Made by a program: the position numbers and the translations under genes. From an uncultured Lachnospiraceae bacterium (GTDB lineage: Bacteria; Bacillota; Clostridia; Lachnospirales; Lachnospiraceae): 54,354 nucleotides of DNA. Positions 7,499 to 16,321 of this stretch are shown here, piece after piece; position 1 is the first letter of the stretch; each line of letters begins with the position of its first letter. Under the pieces are notes generated by a model. That model saw nothing but the letters and a program-made list of their open reading frames with translations, did not search any database and was not told where the DNA came from. The stretch spans positions 1 to 54,354 of the forward strand of contig CACZFF010000011.1 of assembly GCA_902780385.1 (NCBI GenBank), in the 5' to 3' direction.

Positions 7499-10400
7499 TT
7501 GAAAAAGAAGATGGAAACAAAGGGCAGTTTGCGCCGGCCGCGGGGACATATTCCCGGACCGCGGACTGTCTCACGGATTGCAGCTTCCATACTGGCAGGC
7601 TGTATGATTCTGGTGATAATGACTGCTTCCCTGCCTTTGACATGGAACATACCTGATGCCGGTGTATATGCGGCTGAGACGGCAGCTTCCACTGCAGCTT
7701 CGGACGCAGCTGCAGGACAGATGACTTCAGGCGGGGGATCCGACAATGCTGCCGACAAAGATTCCGGGGACGCTGCCTCTGTAAAGACAGACGGACCGGC
7801 AGCTGACAGGGACGACATTGACAGTGCGAATACTGGAAGTGATGAAAGGAAAGAGGATCAGGACGGCGCAGATGACGCTGCCGCAGCAAAGACAGATCAG
7901 ACAGCTGCTGATCCGCAAGAAACGGAAGAGAAAGGCGGCAGCACAGGGAAGGCTTCCGGTGAAACGAAAAACGGCGGAGAGAGCGAAGGCAGTACACAGG
8001 AAACTGCTGCAGTCGAAGAGGGTGCAGAAGCTGCAGAAGGTGCTCCGCAGGATGCCGGCGGTACGCAGAGGAATGCTGAGTCTGAAGAAAAGACTCCCGG
8101 CAAAGACTCTTCCGGTTCCGGCTCCGGGGACAGCTCCGGGACGGGGGCAGGCCGCGGTCAGTCGGCAGAGCCTGAGAAATCGGGCGGTGTCGGCAGGGCA
8201 GGATCTGATGCGGCAGCAGACAATAAAGCTGCAGACAATGCAGCAGACGATGCGGCTGCAGGTTCGACCGCGCAGGTTCTTGAACTGGAACAGGTCTGGA
8301 TGACAGCCCGGGAATTTGACCGGGCCTACACAAGCGCGACAAACGGTGTGGTCCCTGCCGGTGGATACATCCCGTCCAGGGCGACGATCGTCAGTAAAGA
8401 GAGTGAGATCGATTACGAGGCACTCGGGATCGGAAAAGATGTCAACGGTCATCCCGGTCACACCACACCGATCAACGTCCGCGATGAGAACGGAAATACC
8501 TATACCGGTCTGTGCGTGGTCCCTGATGACCGGGGGCTTGCCACCTGGTCTGTCCTTCCGGGGGTCAAGATCGTCACGGATGCAGTGCTGCTCAAGCTCT
8601 ACTACTTTACTATGTTCGACAGCTATGGGGAAAATCTGGCAAAAAACAGAGGATTCGGGAGTAGTTCCAGGAAAGTGGCATATGCTGCCTGCCATGAAGC
8701 CCTCTCCATGCGGTATGCGGAACTGGCGGGGATCACCTACGACCGCCCGAACGTAGGGGATAATCTGCGCTCTCTGATCAATGCTTACCGGAGCGGTGTC
8801 TCTTCCAAATCCCTCCCTGATATGACGAGAGTACATATTTATATCAGCGGACGAACACAGAGCAACGGTCAGTGGCTGCAGGCTTATGTGTTCGGATTTA
8901 TTGAAGAGGAAGAACCCGCCGGGATCGTGCTTCAGAAGGTTTCCTCGGATCCGGATATGCGGTATGCCTATGATGATTATTACTGTCTCTATGAGACAGC
9001 GGACAAAAAGTCAGTGACATTCGGTGTCTATACGGACAAAGCATGCACGAAGAAGGCACATGTTTATACAGACAAGGCGATGACCAAAGAGATCAGTGTC
9101 ATTCCGCTTGGCATGAGCGGCAAGAGCGGCCTCTGGAACAGCGCGGAGTTTTACTGCAAGCCTGGTACTTATTACCTGAAGGAGCTGGATACACCGAGGG
9201 GATACATACTGCACAAGGATCCTTTCGGCCCTTACACGGTGGGAGAAGGGAAGGGACTCAAGATCAAAGCCCCCAATACACCTGTCTACGCCCATGCCGG
9301 CATCATCAAAAAGGATGCGGAAACAGCACAGGCCCTCGAAGGGGCAGAGTACGGCCTTTATGGGGATCTGGAAGATGCCCGCAACGAAGAGAAACCCTCC
9401 GGTGTCTTCAAGACCGGGAAAGACGGAAGATCCAACCTGCTCGAAGTGCTGGCAGGCAAAATATATTATGTCCGGGAAATCAGCGCTCCGGCAGGATATA
9501 AAAAAGACACTCGCATTTACAAATTAAATACGGCCCAGAGCCTTACAGTCCCTGTGTGGACGGAATTTACCGACCAACAGGAACCCGGCAAAGTGAGGGT
9601 CAAAAAATCCTCCTCCGATCCCGGCGCGGACACGGGAGACGATCAGGGACTCTACAGCCTGGCGGGCGCCGTCTATACCCTCTATGATGCGGACGGTGAG
9701 ATCGCCGGCACATTAGAAACGGGGAAAGACGGCATGTCGGACTACCTGAGTGTACCCGCCGGTTCCTACACACTCAAAGAGACAGAGCCTTCCCCGGGAT
9801 TTGCGCTCGATATCGAGACACATGATGTCAAAGTCACGGGAGGCGGCGAAACAACCGTTGAATCCACAGAGCCGGTCCGGAAAGCAAAAATACTGGTGCG
9901 GAAAGTGTCATCGGAAGAAAAGGAGGAGAAGGAACCCGACACACTTCCTGTCAGCGGCGCTGTCTACAGCCTCTACAATTCCGAAGAGGATGCAAAAGAA
10001 GGGCGCTCCAGTGCAGGTACTTTTGTGATCGGCAAGGACGGCACTTCAAACAAGATCGAAGTACTGGCGGGAAAGACCTATTATGTAAAAGAGACAAAGA
10101 CACCGGAGGGATATCTTCCGGACAGGAAGATCCATTCCGCAAAGGTGGATTCCCTGACAGAAATCGTCACGGTCCAGAGCCAAGATCAGCTGATCTTCGG
10201 GGGCGTAAAAGTCTGTAAACAGGATCTTGAGACAAAAGAGCCCGCAGCCCTTGGCGGAGCCACACTGCAAGGGACCATTATAAAAATTTATAATGACGGC
10301 GATTTCTCAGTATATGCAGACGGCAAAAAGGTCCTTCCGGGAGCAGAGGCACTGACACTGACAACGGGCGCTGACGGAACTGCATCGACTTCAGCGCATG

Positions 10401-12964
10401 CCCTGTCTTACGGCACCTATCGCGCACAGGAAACCACAGCTCCCGAGGGATACACGAAGAAGGGCGCGAAAGCGGTCAGCTTCCAGGTGCAGAAGAATGG
10501 TGAGATCACAGACCTTTCCGCATCCGGTGAGACATCTATCCGGGACCGCGTCATCCGCGGAGATTTTTCCCTGAGCAAGATCAACGGCTATACACAGAAA
10601 CGGATGGCGGGAGTGACCTTCGAAGTGACCTCATATGACAGGGACGGAAAAGAACTTGAGAAGCATCGTTTTACAACGGATGAAAACGGATACTTTGAGA
10701 GTACAGCTGCCTGGGCCGCAGAACATATGAATAAGAATGCCCGGCAGGGTGGAAGTGCACAACAGACAGAAAATACTAATACGGCACAGCAGACAGAAAA
10801 TACCGATCAGGCACATCAGGCAGAAAATACTAATCAGGCACAGCAGACAGAAAATACTGATCCGGCGCAGGAGGAGGAAAACGGAAGACTTTGGTTCGGC
10901 GCCGGCACAAAGCCGGACGACAGCCTGGGCGCCCTTCCCTTCGGTTCTTACCATATCAGAGAGATTGAAGGGAAGAACAACCGGGGCATGAAGATGTTTT
11001 CTGATGATTTTTCCATCAATGAGGATGGAGTCATGCTTTCCCTGGGTGAGATCAGGAATATCCTGAAGCCGGTGCTGGAGACAGAACTGCTGGATGAAAA
11101 CGGTGACCATTTTGCGGATCAGCAGGGGATGGTCACACTCACCGACAACGTGACTTATGACGGAATGGACGATTATATCGGGAAGGAAGTGACCTTCCAC
11201 GGTGTGATCTATGTGAAAGAGACCGGAAAACCCCTGCAGATCGACCAGAAGATCGTGGAGTGTGCGGAGACCAGGAAGATTCTCTCGCATTCCGGTTCGG
11301 TTCAGCTGCGCTTTACCTTTGATGCCTCCAAAGCACAGGGAAGAACACTGGTCTGCTATGAATACGCATCGGAAGCAGTATCTTCATCCGGAGAAAGCCA
11401 GACCGGAAATCCCGGAACAGATCCCTCCGAAAGCATTGACGGGAGATCTTTCCATGACAGCACGAACGGCGGCAGGGACATTGTCAGACATACGGATCTT
11501 GAAGATGAGGCGCAGACGGTCCATCTGGTATTGATTGAGACAGATGCGGAGGACCAGCTGACCGGCATGCATATCGGGCTGGCACGCGACGGCGCAGTCA
11601 CAGTTGACCATGTCACCTGCAAGGGACTGATTCCCGGGCAGAATTATCTTGTGACCGGATTCCTTGTTGACAAAGCGGACGGAAAAGCACTCAAAGATGC
11701 TGACGGAGCGGAAGTGACCGCGAAAGCGTCCTTTACAGCGCAAAAGAGCGAAGAGATCGTAGACCTTACATTTACCTACGATGCATCCCTGCTTGAGGGG
11801 ACTACAGTTGTGGCATTTGAGAGACTCTACCTCAAAGGAGACGGGACACCGGGCAGCCCGCAAGAAGATAGTCCTCAGAATCCGGGCAGCGATAGTCCTG
11901 AGAATCCGGACCATGACAAGCCCGGCAGGCCGGATGAGGATGAACCTGATGGCGACACGCCCATAGCCGTGCATGAAGATCCCGATGATGAAGACCAGAG
12001 CATCCATTATCCCCGTATCCGCACCAATGCGGATGCAGCAAGAGGCCAGATCAGAAGACAGGAAGGCAGTCCTGACGGAACTTCCCCGGACGAGGCTGTA
12101 TTGGCAGACAAGACGGGCCGTATGACAAAGACTGTGACAGCCGACGGTAAACTGGTCGTACGCGACAGGGTGACCTGGGAAAATCTGCTTCCCGGCAGGA
12201 CCTACCGTCTGCAGGGAGTCCTGATGGATAAAAACAGCGGGGAAGCCTTTTCCATAAACGGACAGAATGTGACTGCCCGGGCCGTGTTCACACCCGAGAC
12301 CAGGGACGGACAGACCTGGCTGTATTTTGGCTTTGACGCGGCCGGTCTTTTCAAAGACACCCGGTCGGAAGAGGCCGGTGACAAAGCAGATGCCAAGGCA
12401 GAGAAAAAAGCGCTGCAGACCCTCCGCCTGGTGGCATTTGAAGAACTTTATATTTCCTCAGAGGAAAAAGCAGGGGAAGAAAAGTCCGGAGAGGCAAGTA
12501 CTCAGGATGACTCTGAAGTCAAACCCGTAGAGGATCCTTCCTCAAAACCGGACAATACTGGTGAAGAGAGTAAAGAAGGTGATGATAAGCAGGAAGGCGG
12601 AGAGGACGGAGAGAAGAAAGAGTATCTTCTTGCAGAGCACAAAGACCTGGAAGATCCTGCGCAGACTGTGGCCCTGAAAGAACCCGAAGAGCCGCAGGAG
12701 CCGGATAAGCCCCTTACTCCCGAAAAACCCGAAAAACCTGAAAAACCGGTTGAGCCGGAAAAGCCTGTGAACCCGGAAAAACCGGAAAAAGTGCGCAGAA
12801 AGAGCGTCAAACCTGCTTCACCGGTACCGGTGCGGTCCGGCTCTGCAGTTAAGACCGGAGATGATACAAATCCTGCGGTCTATCTGATCCCTGCTCTTTT
12901 GTCGGCACTTGCCATTGCAGGCATTCTGCTTGCAAAGTACAAGAAGAAGGCAGACAGGAAATGA
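7499..12964 (+). CDS. Giant sortase-anchored surface protein, SpaA-like and VaFE repeats
   Basis: A 1,821-residue wall-anchored protein, probably an adhesin or stalk. In order: signal peptide (to about residue 60); Ala/Asp/Glu/Gly-rich low-complexity region (about 60-265); an N-terminal globular domain with C339 in TGLCVVPDD and a downstream TQ...LQAYVFG segment that may be thioester-forming; several SpaA/Cna-B-like domains (KETxxPxGY motifs) that usually carry intramolecular isopeptide bonds; VaFE-type repeats (HxDLEDxxQTV and VAFE motifs); a Pro/Glu/Lys wall-spanning stretch; and a KTGDD sorting signal, hydrophobic helix and Lys-rich tail. The start is probably TTG 7499, because AAAAGGAGG sits 5 bases before it. 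No sortase gene is in the window. Confidence 0.85.
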   Translation: MKKKMETKGSLRRPRGHIPGPRTVSRIAASILAGCMILVIMTASLPLTWNIPDAGVYAAETAASTAASDAAAGQMTSGGGSDNAADKDSGDAASVKTDGPAADRDDIDSANTGSDERKEDQDGADDAAAAKTDQTAADPQETEEKGGSTGKASGETKNGGESEGSTQETAAVEEGAEAAEGAPQDAGGTQRNAESEEKTPGKDSSGSGSGDSSGTGAGRGQSAEPEKSGGVGRAGSDAAADNKAADNAADDAAAGSTAQVLELEQVWMTAREFDRAYTSATNGVVPAGGYIPSRATIVSKESEIDYEALGIGKDVNGHPGHTTPINVRDENGNTYTGLCVVPDDRGLATWSVLPGVKIVTDAVLLKLYYFTMFDSYGENLAKNRGFGSSSRKVAYAACHEALSMRYAELAGITYDRPNVGDNLRSLINAYRSGVSSKSLPDMTRVHIYISGRTQSNGQWLQAYVFGFIEEEEPAGIVLQKVSSDPDMRYAYDDYYCLYETADKKSVTFGVYTDKACTKKAHVYTDKAMTKEISVIPLGMSGKSGLWNSAEFYCKPGTYYLKELDTPRGYILHKDPFGPYTVGEGKGLKIKAPNTPVYAHAGIIKKDAETAQALEGAEYGLYGDLEDARNEEKPSGVFKTGKDGRSNLLEVLAGKIYYVREISAPAGYKKDTRIYKLNTAQSLTVPVWTEFTDQQEPGKVRVKKSSSDPGADTGDDQGLYSLAGAVYTLYDADGEIAGTLETGKDGMSDYLSVPAGSYTLKETEPSPGFALDIETHDVKVTGGGETTVESTEPVRKAKILVRKVSSEEKEEKEPDTLPVSGAVYSLYNSEEDAKEGRSSAGTFVIGKDGTSNKIEVLAGKTYYVKETKTPEGYLPDRKIHSAKVDSLTEIVTVQSQDQLIFGGVKVCKQDLETKEPAALGGATLQGTIIKIYNDGDFSVYADGKKVLPGAEALTLTTGADGTASTSAHALSYGTYRAQETTAPEGYTKKGAKAVSFQVQKNGEITDLSASGETSIRDRVIRGDFSLSKINGYTQKRMAGVTFEVTSYDRDGKELEKHRFTTDENGYFESTAAWAAEHMNKNARQGGSAQQTENTNTAQQTENTDQAHQAENTNQAQQTENTDPAQEEENGRLWFGAGTKPDDSLGALPFGSYHIREIEGKNNRGMKMFSDDFSINEDGVMLSLGEIRNILKPVLETELLDENGDHFADQQGMVTLTDNVTYDGMDDYIGKEVTFHGVIYVKETGKPLQIDQKIVECAETRKILSHSGSVQLRFTFDASKAQGRTLVCYEYASEAVSSSGESQTGNPGTDPSESIDGRSFHDSTNGGRDIVRHTDLEDEAQTVHLVLIETDAEDQLTGMHIGLARDGAVTVDHVTCKGLIPGQNYLVTGFLVDKADGKALKDADGAEVTAKASFTAQKSEEIVDLTFTYDASLLEGTTVVAFERLYLKGDGTPGSPQEDSPQNPGSDSPENPDHDKPGRPDEDEPDGDTPIAVHEDPDDEDQSIHYPRIRTNADAARGQIRRQEGSPDGTSPDEAVLADKTGRMTKTVTADGKLVVRDRVTWENLLPGRTYRLQGVLMDKNSGEAFSINGQNVTARAVFTPETRDGQTWLYFGFDAAGLFKDTRSEEAGDKADAKAEKKALQTLRLVAFEELYISSEEKAGEEKSGEASTQDDSEVKPVEDPSSKPDNTGEESKEGDDKQEGGEDGEKKEYLLAEHKDLEDPAQTVALKEPEEPQEPDKPLTPEKPEKPEKPVEPEKPVNPEKPEKVRRKSVKPASPVPVRSGSAVKTGDDTNPAVYLIPALLSALAIAGILLAKYKKKADRK
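10757..10864 (+). repeat. 27-bp in-frame tandem repeat inside the adhesin
   Basis: Four 27-bp units encode nine-residue units of the type AQQTENTDQ in the loop of one SpaA-like domain. The copies are slightly diverged. Such an array is expected to vary in number between strains. Confidence 0.85.
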
Positions 12965-13085
12965 TTATCTTTTTTGAACCCTTGCGGGGCCAAAGTAACA
13001 TAGTTTAAATCTGCTCCAGGCGCAGATTAATACATTTCATAGTCTCAATCCGGCCAGTGTGTGACCGGAAAGGGCAATGATGATC

Positions 13086-13166
13086 AACAGGATCCGGCAG
13101 TCCATATATATAGAAGTATAAAATTTTTACTGAAGTATATATGGAGGCCGTGATCCTGTTTTTTTC
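13086..13166 (+). terminator. Large terminator after the adhesin gene
   Basis: A 9-bp perfect outer stem (AACAGGATC/GATCCTGTT), an inner CCATATATA/TATATATGG stem and a T run at 13159-13166 make a strong terminator. A second hairpin, AATCTGC/GCAGATT, lies upstream at about 13010-13030. Confidence 0.85.
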
Positions 13167-13301
13167 TCCCGTGAATCATGCAGAAGTGGTATACTGTTAA
13201 GGTGAATGCACGATTCTGCCAACAGGAAGGCAGAGTAGTATGAAAATAAAAAGCAGTTATTTAATTGCTCTTACATCATACATGTTTGTGAACAGGAGGT
13301 C

Positions 13302-14228
13302 ATGACCACAAGTATGCATAGAAGAAAGAGACCGATGATATCCGCTGCCCTATGCGCACTGCTTTCCGGACTGCTTCTTTTGTCCGGCTGCGGTAAGGGA
13401 CCGGAGGCCGGGACAGTCTACGGACCCGCTGATTCAGAGGAGAACCTTTATCTGGATCTGACCGCGGAAGAGCAAAAAGAGCTGGAAGAGAAGGAAAAGG
13501 AGCCCCCGGAGGCAGTCATTATTGACAGCGGCTATACGATCACCGAGATTGATGAGTCAGATGTCTATCCTCCCAAAAAGACAGACGACTACGGAAACGC
13601 CCTGCCGGCCTATCTGGTGGATTATGCAGTGAAGATCTCCAATGAGGGAAATGAGCTGGCTATGGTCTGGCCGACTGTGAGGGTTGTTGCCTACGATTCC
13701 TACGGGAACAAGCTCGCTGAATCTCACAAGAAGATTCAGACCTATGTACTTCCGGGAGATGTGATCGCCTTTGGATCACAGATGACGGTCCGCGGAGAGA
13801 AACCGGACAGCATCGCCTTTACTGCCGCGTCAGAAGACCCCGAAAACTATTATCCGGCGGAGGAAGATCTGAAGATGCCTTCTTCGGACAGCTATCAGGC
13901 GGGGGAAGTGAGAGCAGAGACGGCAAAGGAATATGAAGAGACAGCACCTTCCGCCGGCCGCAAAAGCTCTGATGGACTGGCAGACGGATATTTTTACTTC
14001 AAAGAACTGCCGGCACTGTCGGGTGAGATCAGCTGCTCCTCTGATACCGACCAGGAAGCCTTTGTGACGATCCTGTACAAGGACGGAGACGAGATCCTGG
14101 GCGGGGAAACGAGCAGGGTGATGATCCCGGCCGGAAAGAAAGCATCCTATGTCTTTACGGCGGCTGCACCGATCCCGGAAGATACGGAGAGCTTTGAGGT
14201 GTCCGCCTTTTCCATCCCTGACTATTGA
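13302..14228 (+). CDS. Lipoprotein with two beta-rich domains, unknown
   Basis: A 308-residue lipoprotein with signal peptide and lipobox LLSGC; AGGAGG precedes ATG 13302. After a Glu/Lys-rich linker, the region from about residue 95 (YAVKISNEGNELAMVWPTVRVVAYDSYGNKL) looks like the immunoglobulin-like FxxLF/DUF5067-type domains in which substituents of secreted proteins pack. The last 80 residues form a second beta-rich unit. It has no catalytic motif. Position just before pepF and after a surface adhesin suggests an envelope role, but the genes are not clearly one operon. Function unknown. Confidence 0.65.
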   Translation: MTTSMHRRKRPMISAALCALLSGLLLLSGCGKGPEAGTVYGPADSEENLYLDLTAEEQKELEEKEKEPPEAVIIDSGYTITEIDESDVYPPKKTDDYGNALPAYLVDYAVKISNEGNELAMVWPTVRVVAYDSYGNKLAESHKKIQTYVLPGDVIAFGSQMTVRGEKPDSIAFTAASEDPENYYPAEEDLKMPSSDSYQAGEVRAETAKEYEETAPSAGRKSSDGLADGYFYFKELPALSGEISCSSDTDQEAFVTILYKDGDEILGGETSRVMIPAGKKASYVFTAAAPIPEDTESFEVSAFSIPDY

Positions 14229-14279
14229 TTTTTTCATTGCTGATGATTCTTAACACTTGTTATGGAGGACAACCCTTTT

Positions 14280-16103
14280 ATGGCGGAGGAACTGAAAGAA
14301 AGAAAAGATATGGATCCCGCATTTCAATGGGATCTGACTTCATTATATAAGGATGATGAAGCCTGGGAGGCGGCTTTCGGGCAGCTTGCTCAGAAAGTGG
14401 ATGCCATCGCGGCGTTTGACGGCAAAATAGCGCAGACAGATGGAGACGGCGGAGCTGCCGCAAAGTGCATCCGTGCCCTTATGGAGACGGAGACGGAGCT
14501 CGATCTTCTCCTGAGCGATCTTTTTTCCTATGCAAACCTGCGCAGGAGCGAGGACACACGCGCCTCGCAGGCACAGATCATGTACGCCCGGATCTATGCC
14601 AAATTTGTAGAGGCTGTGACGCGCACGGCATTCATCCAGCCGCAGATCCTTTCTCTCTCGGAAGAGACGCTGCGGGCTGCCATGGAAAAAGAGGACCTCG
14701 CGCCCTATCGTTTTACGATGGAAAAGCTCCTGAGGCAGAAGCCCCACACACTTTCCGAAAAGGAAGAGGCCCTGCTCGCCCGTTTCGGCGAGGTGCTCGC
14801 CGCGCCGGGACTGATCGCCGATAATCTGCAGGATGCGGATATGGTTTTTGATCCGGTAAAAGACGCAGAGGGGCAGGAGCATGAGCTGACGGGTTCGAAT
14901 TATATCCTTCTCCAGACAAGTCCCGACAGGACACTTCGCAAAAACGCTTTTTTCAGTTTCTATAAAGGATACAGGCAGCATATCAATACATTCGCGGCGG
15001 CCTATGCCGGCGCGGTCAAAGCTTCCGCGGCACAGGCTCAGGTGCGCGGATATGCATCCTCGCGCGCCATGTCCATGGCGGAGGAGAATGTCCCGGTGGA
15101 AGTGTATGACACATTGATCGAGACAGTGCGGGCCCACCTTCCGGCCATGTACGAGTATGCGGAGCTTCGCAAAAAGATCCTGTCGCTGGACGAACTCCAT
15201 TACTATGACCTCTACACCCCCCTCACGGGAAGCAGCGGCCGGCAGTACACCTACGAGCAGGCACAGCAGATGGTCCTGGATGCGGTTGCCCCGCTGGGAG
15301 AGCGTTACGGTAATATTGTCCGGGAGGGGTTCGGCTCCCGCTGGATCGATGTCTACCCCAACCGCGGAAAGAGCGGCGGCGCCTTCAGTTCGGGCACCTA
15401 CAACTCCAACCCCTATATCATGACCAATTTCACGGGGACGCTGGACAGTGTCTCCACGATCGCTCATGAGATGGGACATTCCATGCACACCTGGCACTCC
15501 AACCACACACAGCCGCCGCACTATGCGGAATACACACTTTTTGTGGCAGAGGTTGCTTCCACGGTCAATGAAAATCTCCTGGTCGAGCACCTTTTGAAAA
15601 CAGAGAAAGATCCCAAAGAACGTCTGGCACTTCTGAATCAGTACCTGGAAAACTTCAAGGGAACGGTTTTCCGTCAGGCCATGTTTGCAGAATTCGAAAA
15701 GACAGCCCATGAGATGGCAGAGAGGGGCGAAGCCCTCAATCCCGACGCCCTGAATGACCTGTACGCAGGACTGGTGCGCGACTATTTCGGCCCTGTCCTC
15801 ACCATGGACGATGAAGTAAAGTACGAATGGGCGAGGATCCCGCATTTCTACAGACCCTTCTATGTCTATAAATACGCCACTGGCTACACTTCTGCTGTTG
15901 CCCTCTCCGAAGCAGTGAGGACCGGCGGGCAGCAGGCAGTGAACCGCTATCTGGAATTTCTCTCCATGGGCGGAAGCGCGGATCCCCTCGATGAGCTCCG
16001 CCACGCCGGCGTAGATCTGGCAAGCCCCGCCCCCGTGCATGCGGCACTGGAGAAATTTGAGAAAGTCCTGGCCGAAGCAAAAAAACTGGCGGAAAATTTG
16101 TAA
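14280..16103 (+). CDS. pepF: Oligoendopeptidase F (M3 family)
   Basis: A zinc metallopeptidase that cuts short peptides (about 7-17 residues) in the cytoplasm. The protein is 607 residues, the usual length. It carries HEMGH at residues 396-400, the zinc-binding HExxH motif, and a downstream glutamate in the VAEVAST helix as third ligand. The N-terminal oligopeptidase-F domain occupies roughly residues 110-190. Start ATG 14280 has GGAGG 11 bases upstream; an in-frame ATG at 14262 overlaps that site. The 3' end is unusual: about 39-bp units resembling its last codons continue past the stop. Confidence 0.92.
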   Translation: MAEELKERKDMDPAFQWDLTSLYKDDEAWEAAFGQLAQKVDAIAAFDGKIAQTDGDGGAAAKCIRALMETETELDLLLSDLFSYANLRRSEDTRASQAQIMYARIYAKFVEAVTRTAFIQPQILSLSEETLRAAMEKEDLAPYRFTMEKLLRQKPHTLSEKEEALLARFGEVLAAPGLIADNLQDADMVFDPVKDAEGQEHELTGSNYILLQTSPDRTLRKNAFFSFYKGYRQHINTFAAAYAGAVKASAAQAQVRGYASSRAMSMAEENVPVEVYDTLIETVRAHLPAMYEYAELRKKILSLDELHYYDLYTPLTGSSGRQYTYEQAQQMVLDAVAPLGERYGNIVREGFGSRWIDVYPNRGKSGGAFSSGTYNSNPYIMTNFTGTLDSVSTIAHEMGHSMHTWHSNHTQPPHYAEYTLFVAEVASTVNENLLVEHLLKTEKDPKERLALLNQYLENFKGTVFRQAMFAEFEKTAHEMAERGEALNPDALNDLYAGLVRDYFGPVLTMDDEVKYEWARIPHFYRPFYVYKYATGYTSAVALSEAVRTGGQQAVNRYLEFLSMGGSADPLDELRHAGVDLASPAPVHAALEKFEKVLAEAKKLAENL

Positions 16104-16217
16104 AGTCCGGATAAGTAAAAGCGCCTGCAGAAGCCTTGTAAAGCCTTGACAAGCAAAAAGTGTCTGCGGCAGCTTCGTAAAGCTTTGATAAGTAAAAGCG
16201 CTTACGGAAGTATTTTA
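16101..16217 (+). repeat. 39-bp tandem array starting at the pepF stop codon
   Basis: Three units of 38-40 bases begin at 16101, 16139 and 16178, each with TAAAG. The last coding 40 bases of pepF (about 16061-16100) align with them: AAAGTCC at the left, an AAG-AAAA core, and CTG-GG then TTG at the right. The array therefore appears to be derived from the gene end. Confidence 0.75.
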
Positions 16218-16321
16218 TAAGCCTGAAAAAACATAACTGTCCGGAATCCCCCGGCTTCCGGCCAGTCACAGATCCCCGCCTTGCGGGAGCGCAGCAATTT
16301 GATTTCAAAGGGAGGTAAATT

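Noticed and set aside
14343-16040. 565-codon frame antisense to pepF
   Set aside because: It mirrors a clear metallopeptidase gene, lacks motifs and is a by-product of codon bias. The same applies to long antisense frames over cysS, ispF and rlmB.
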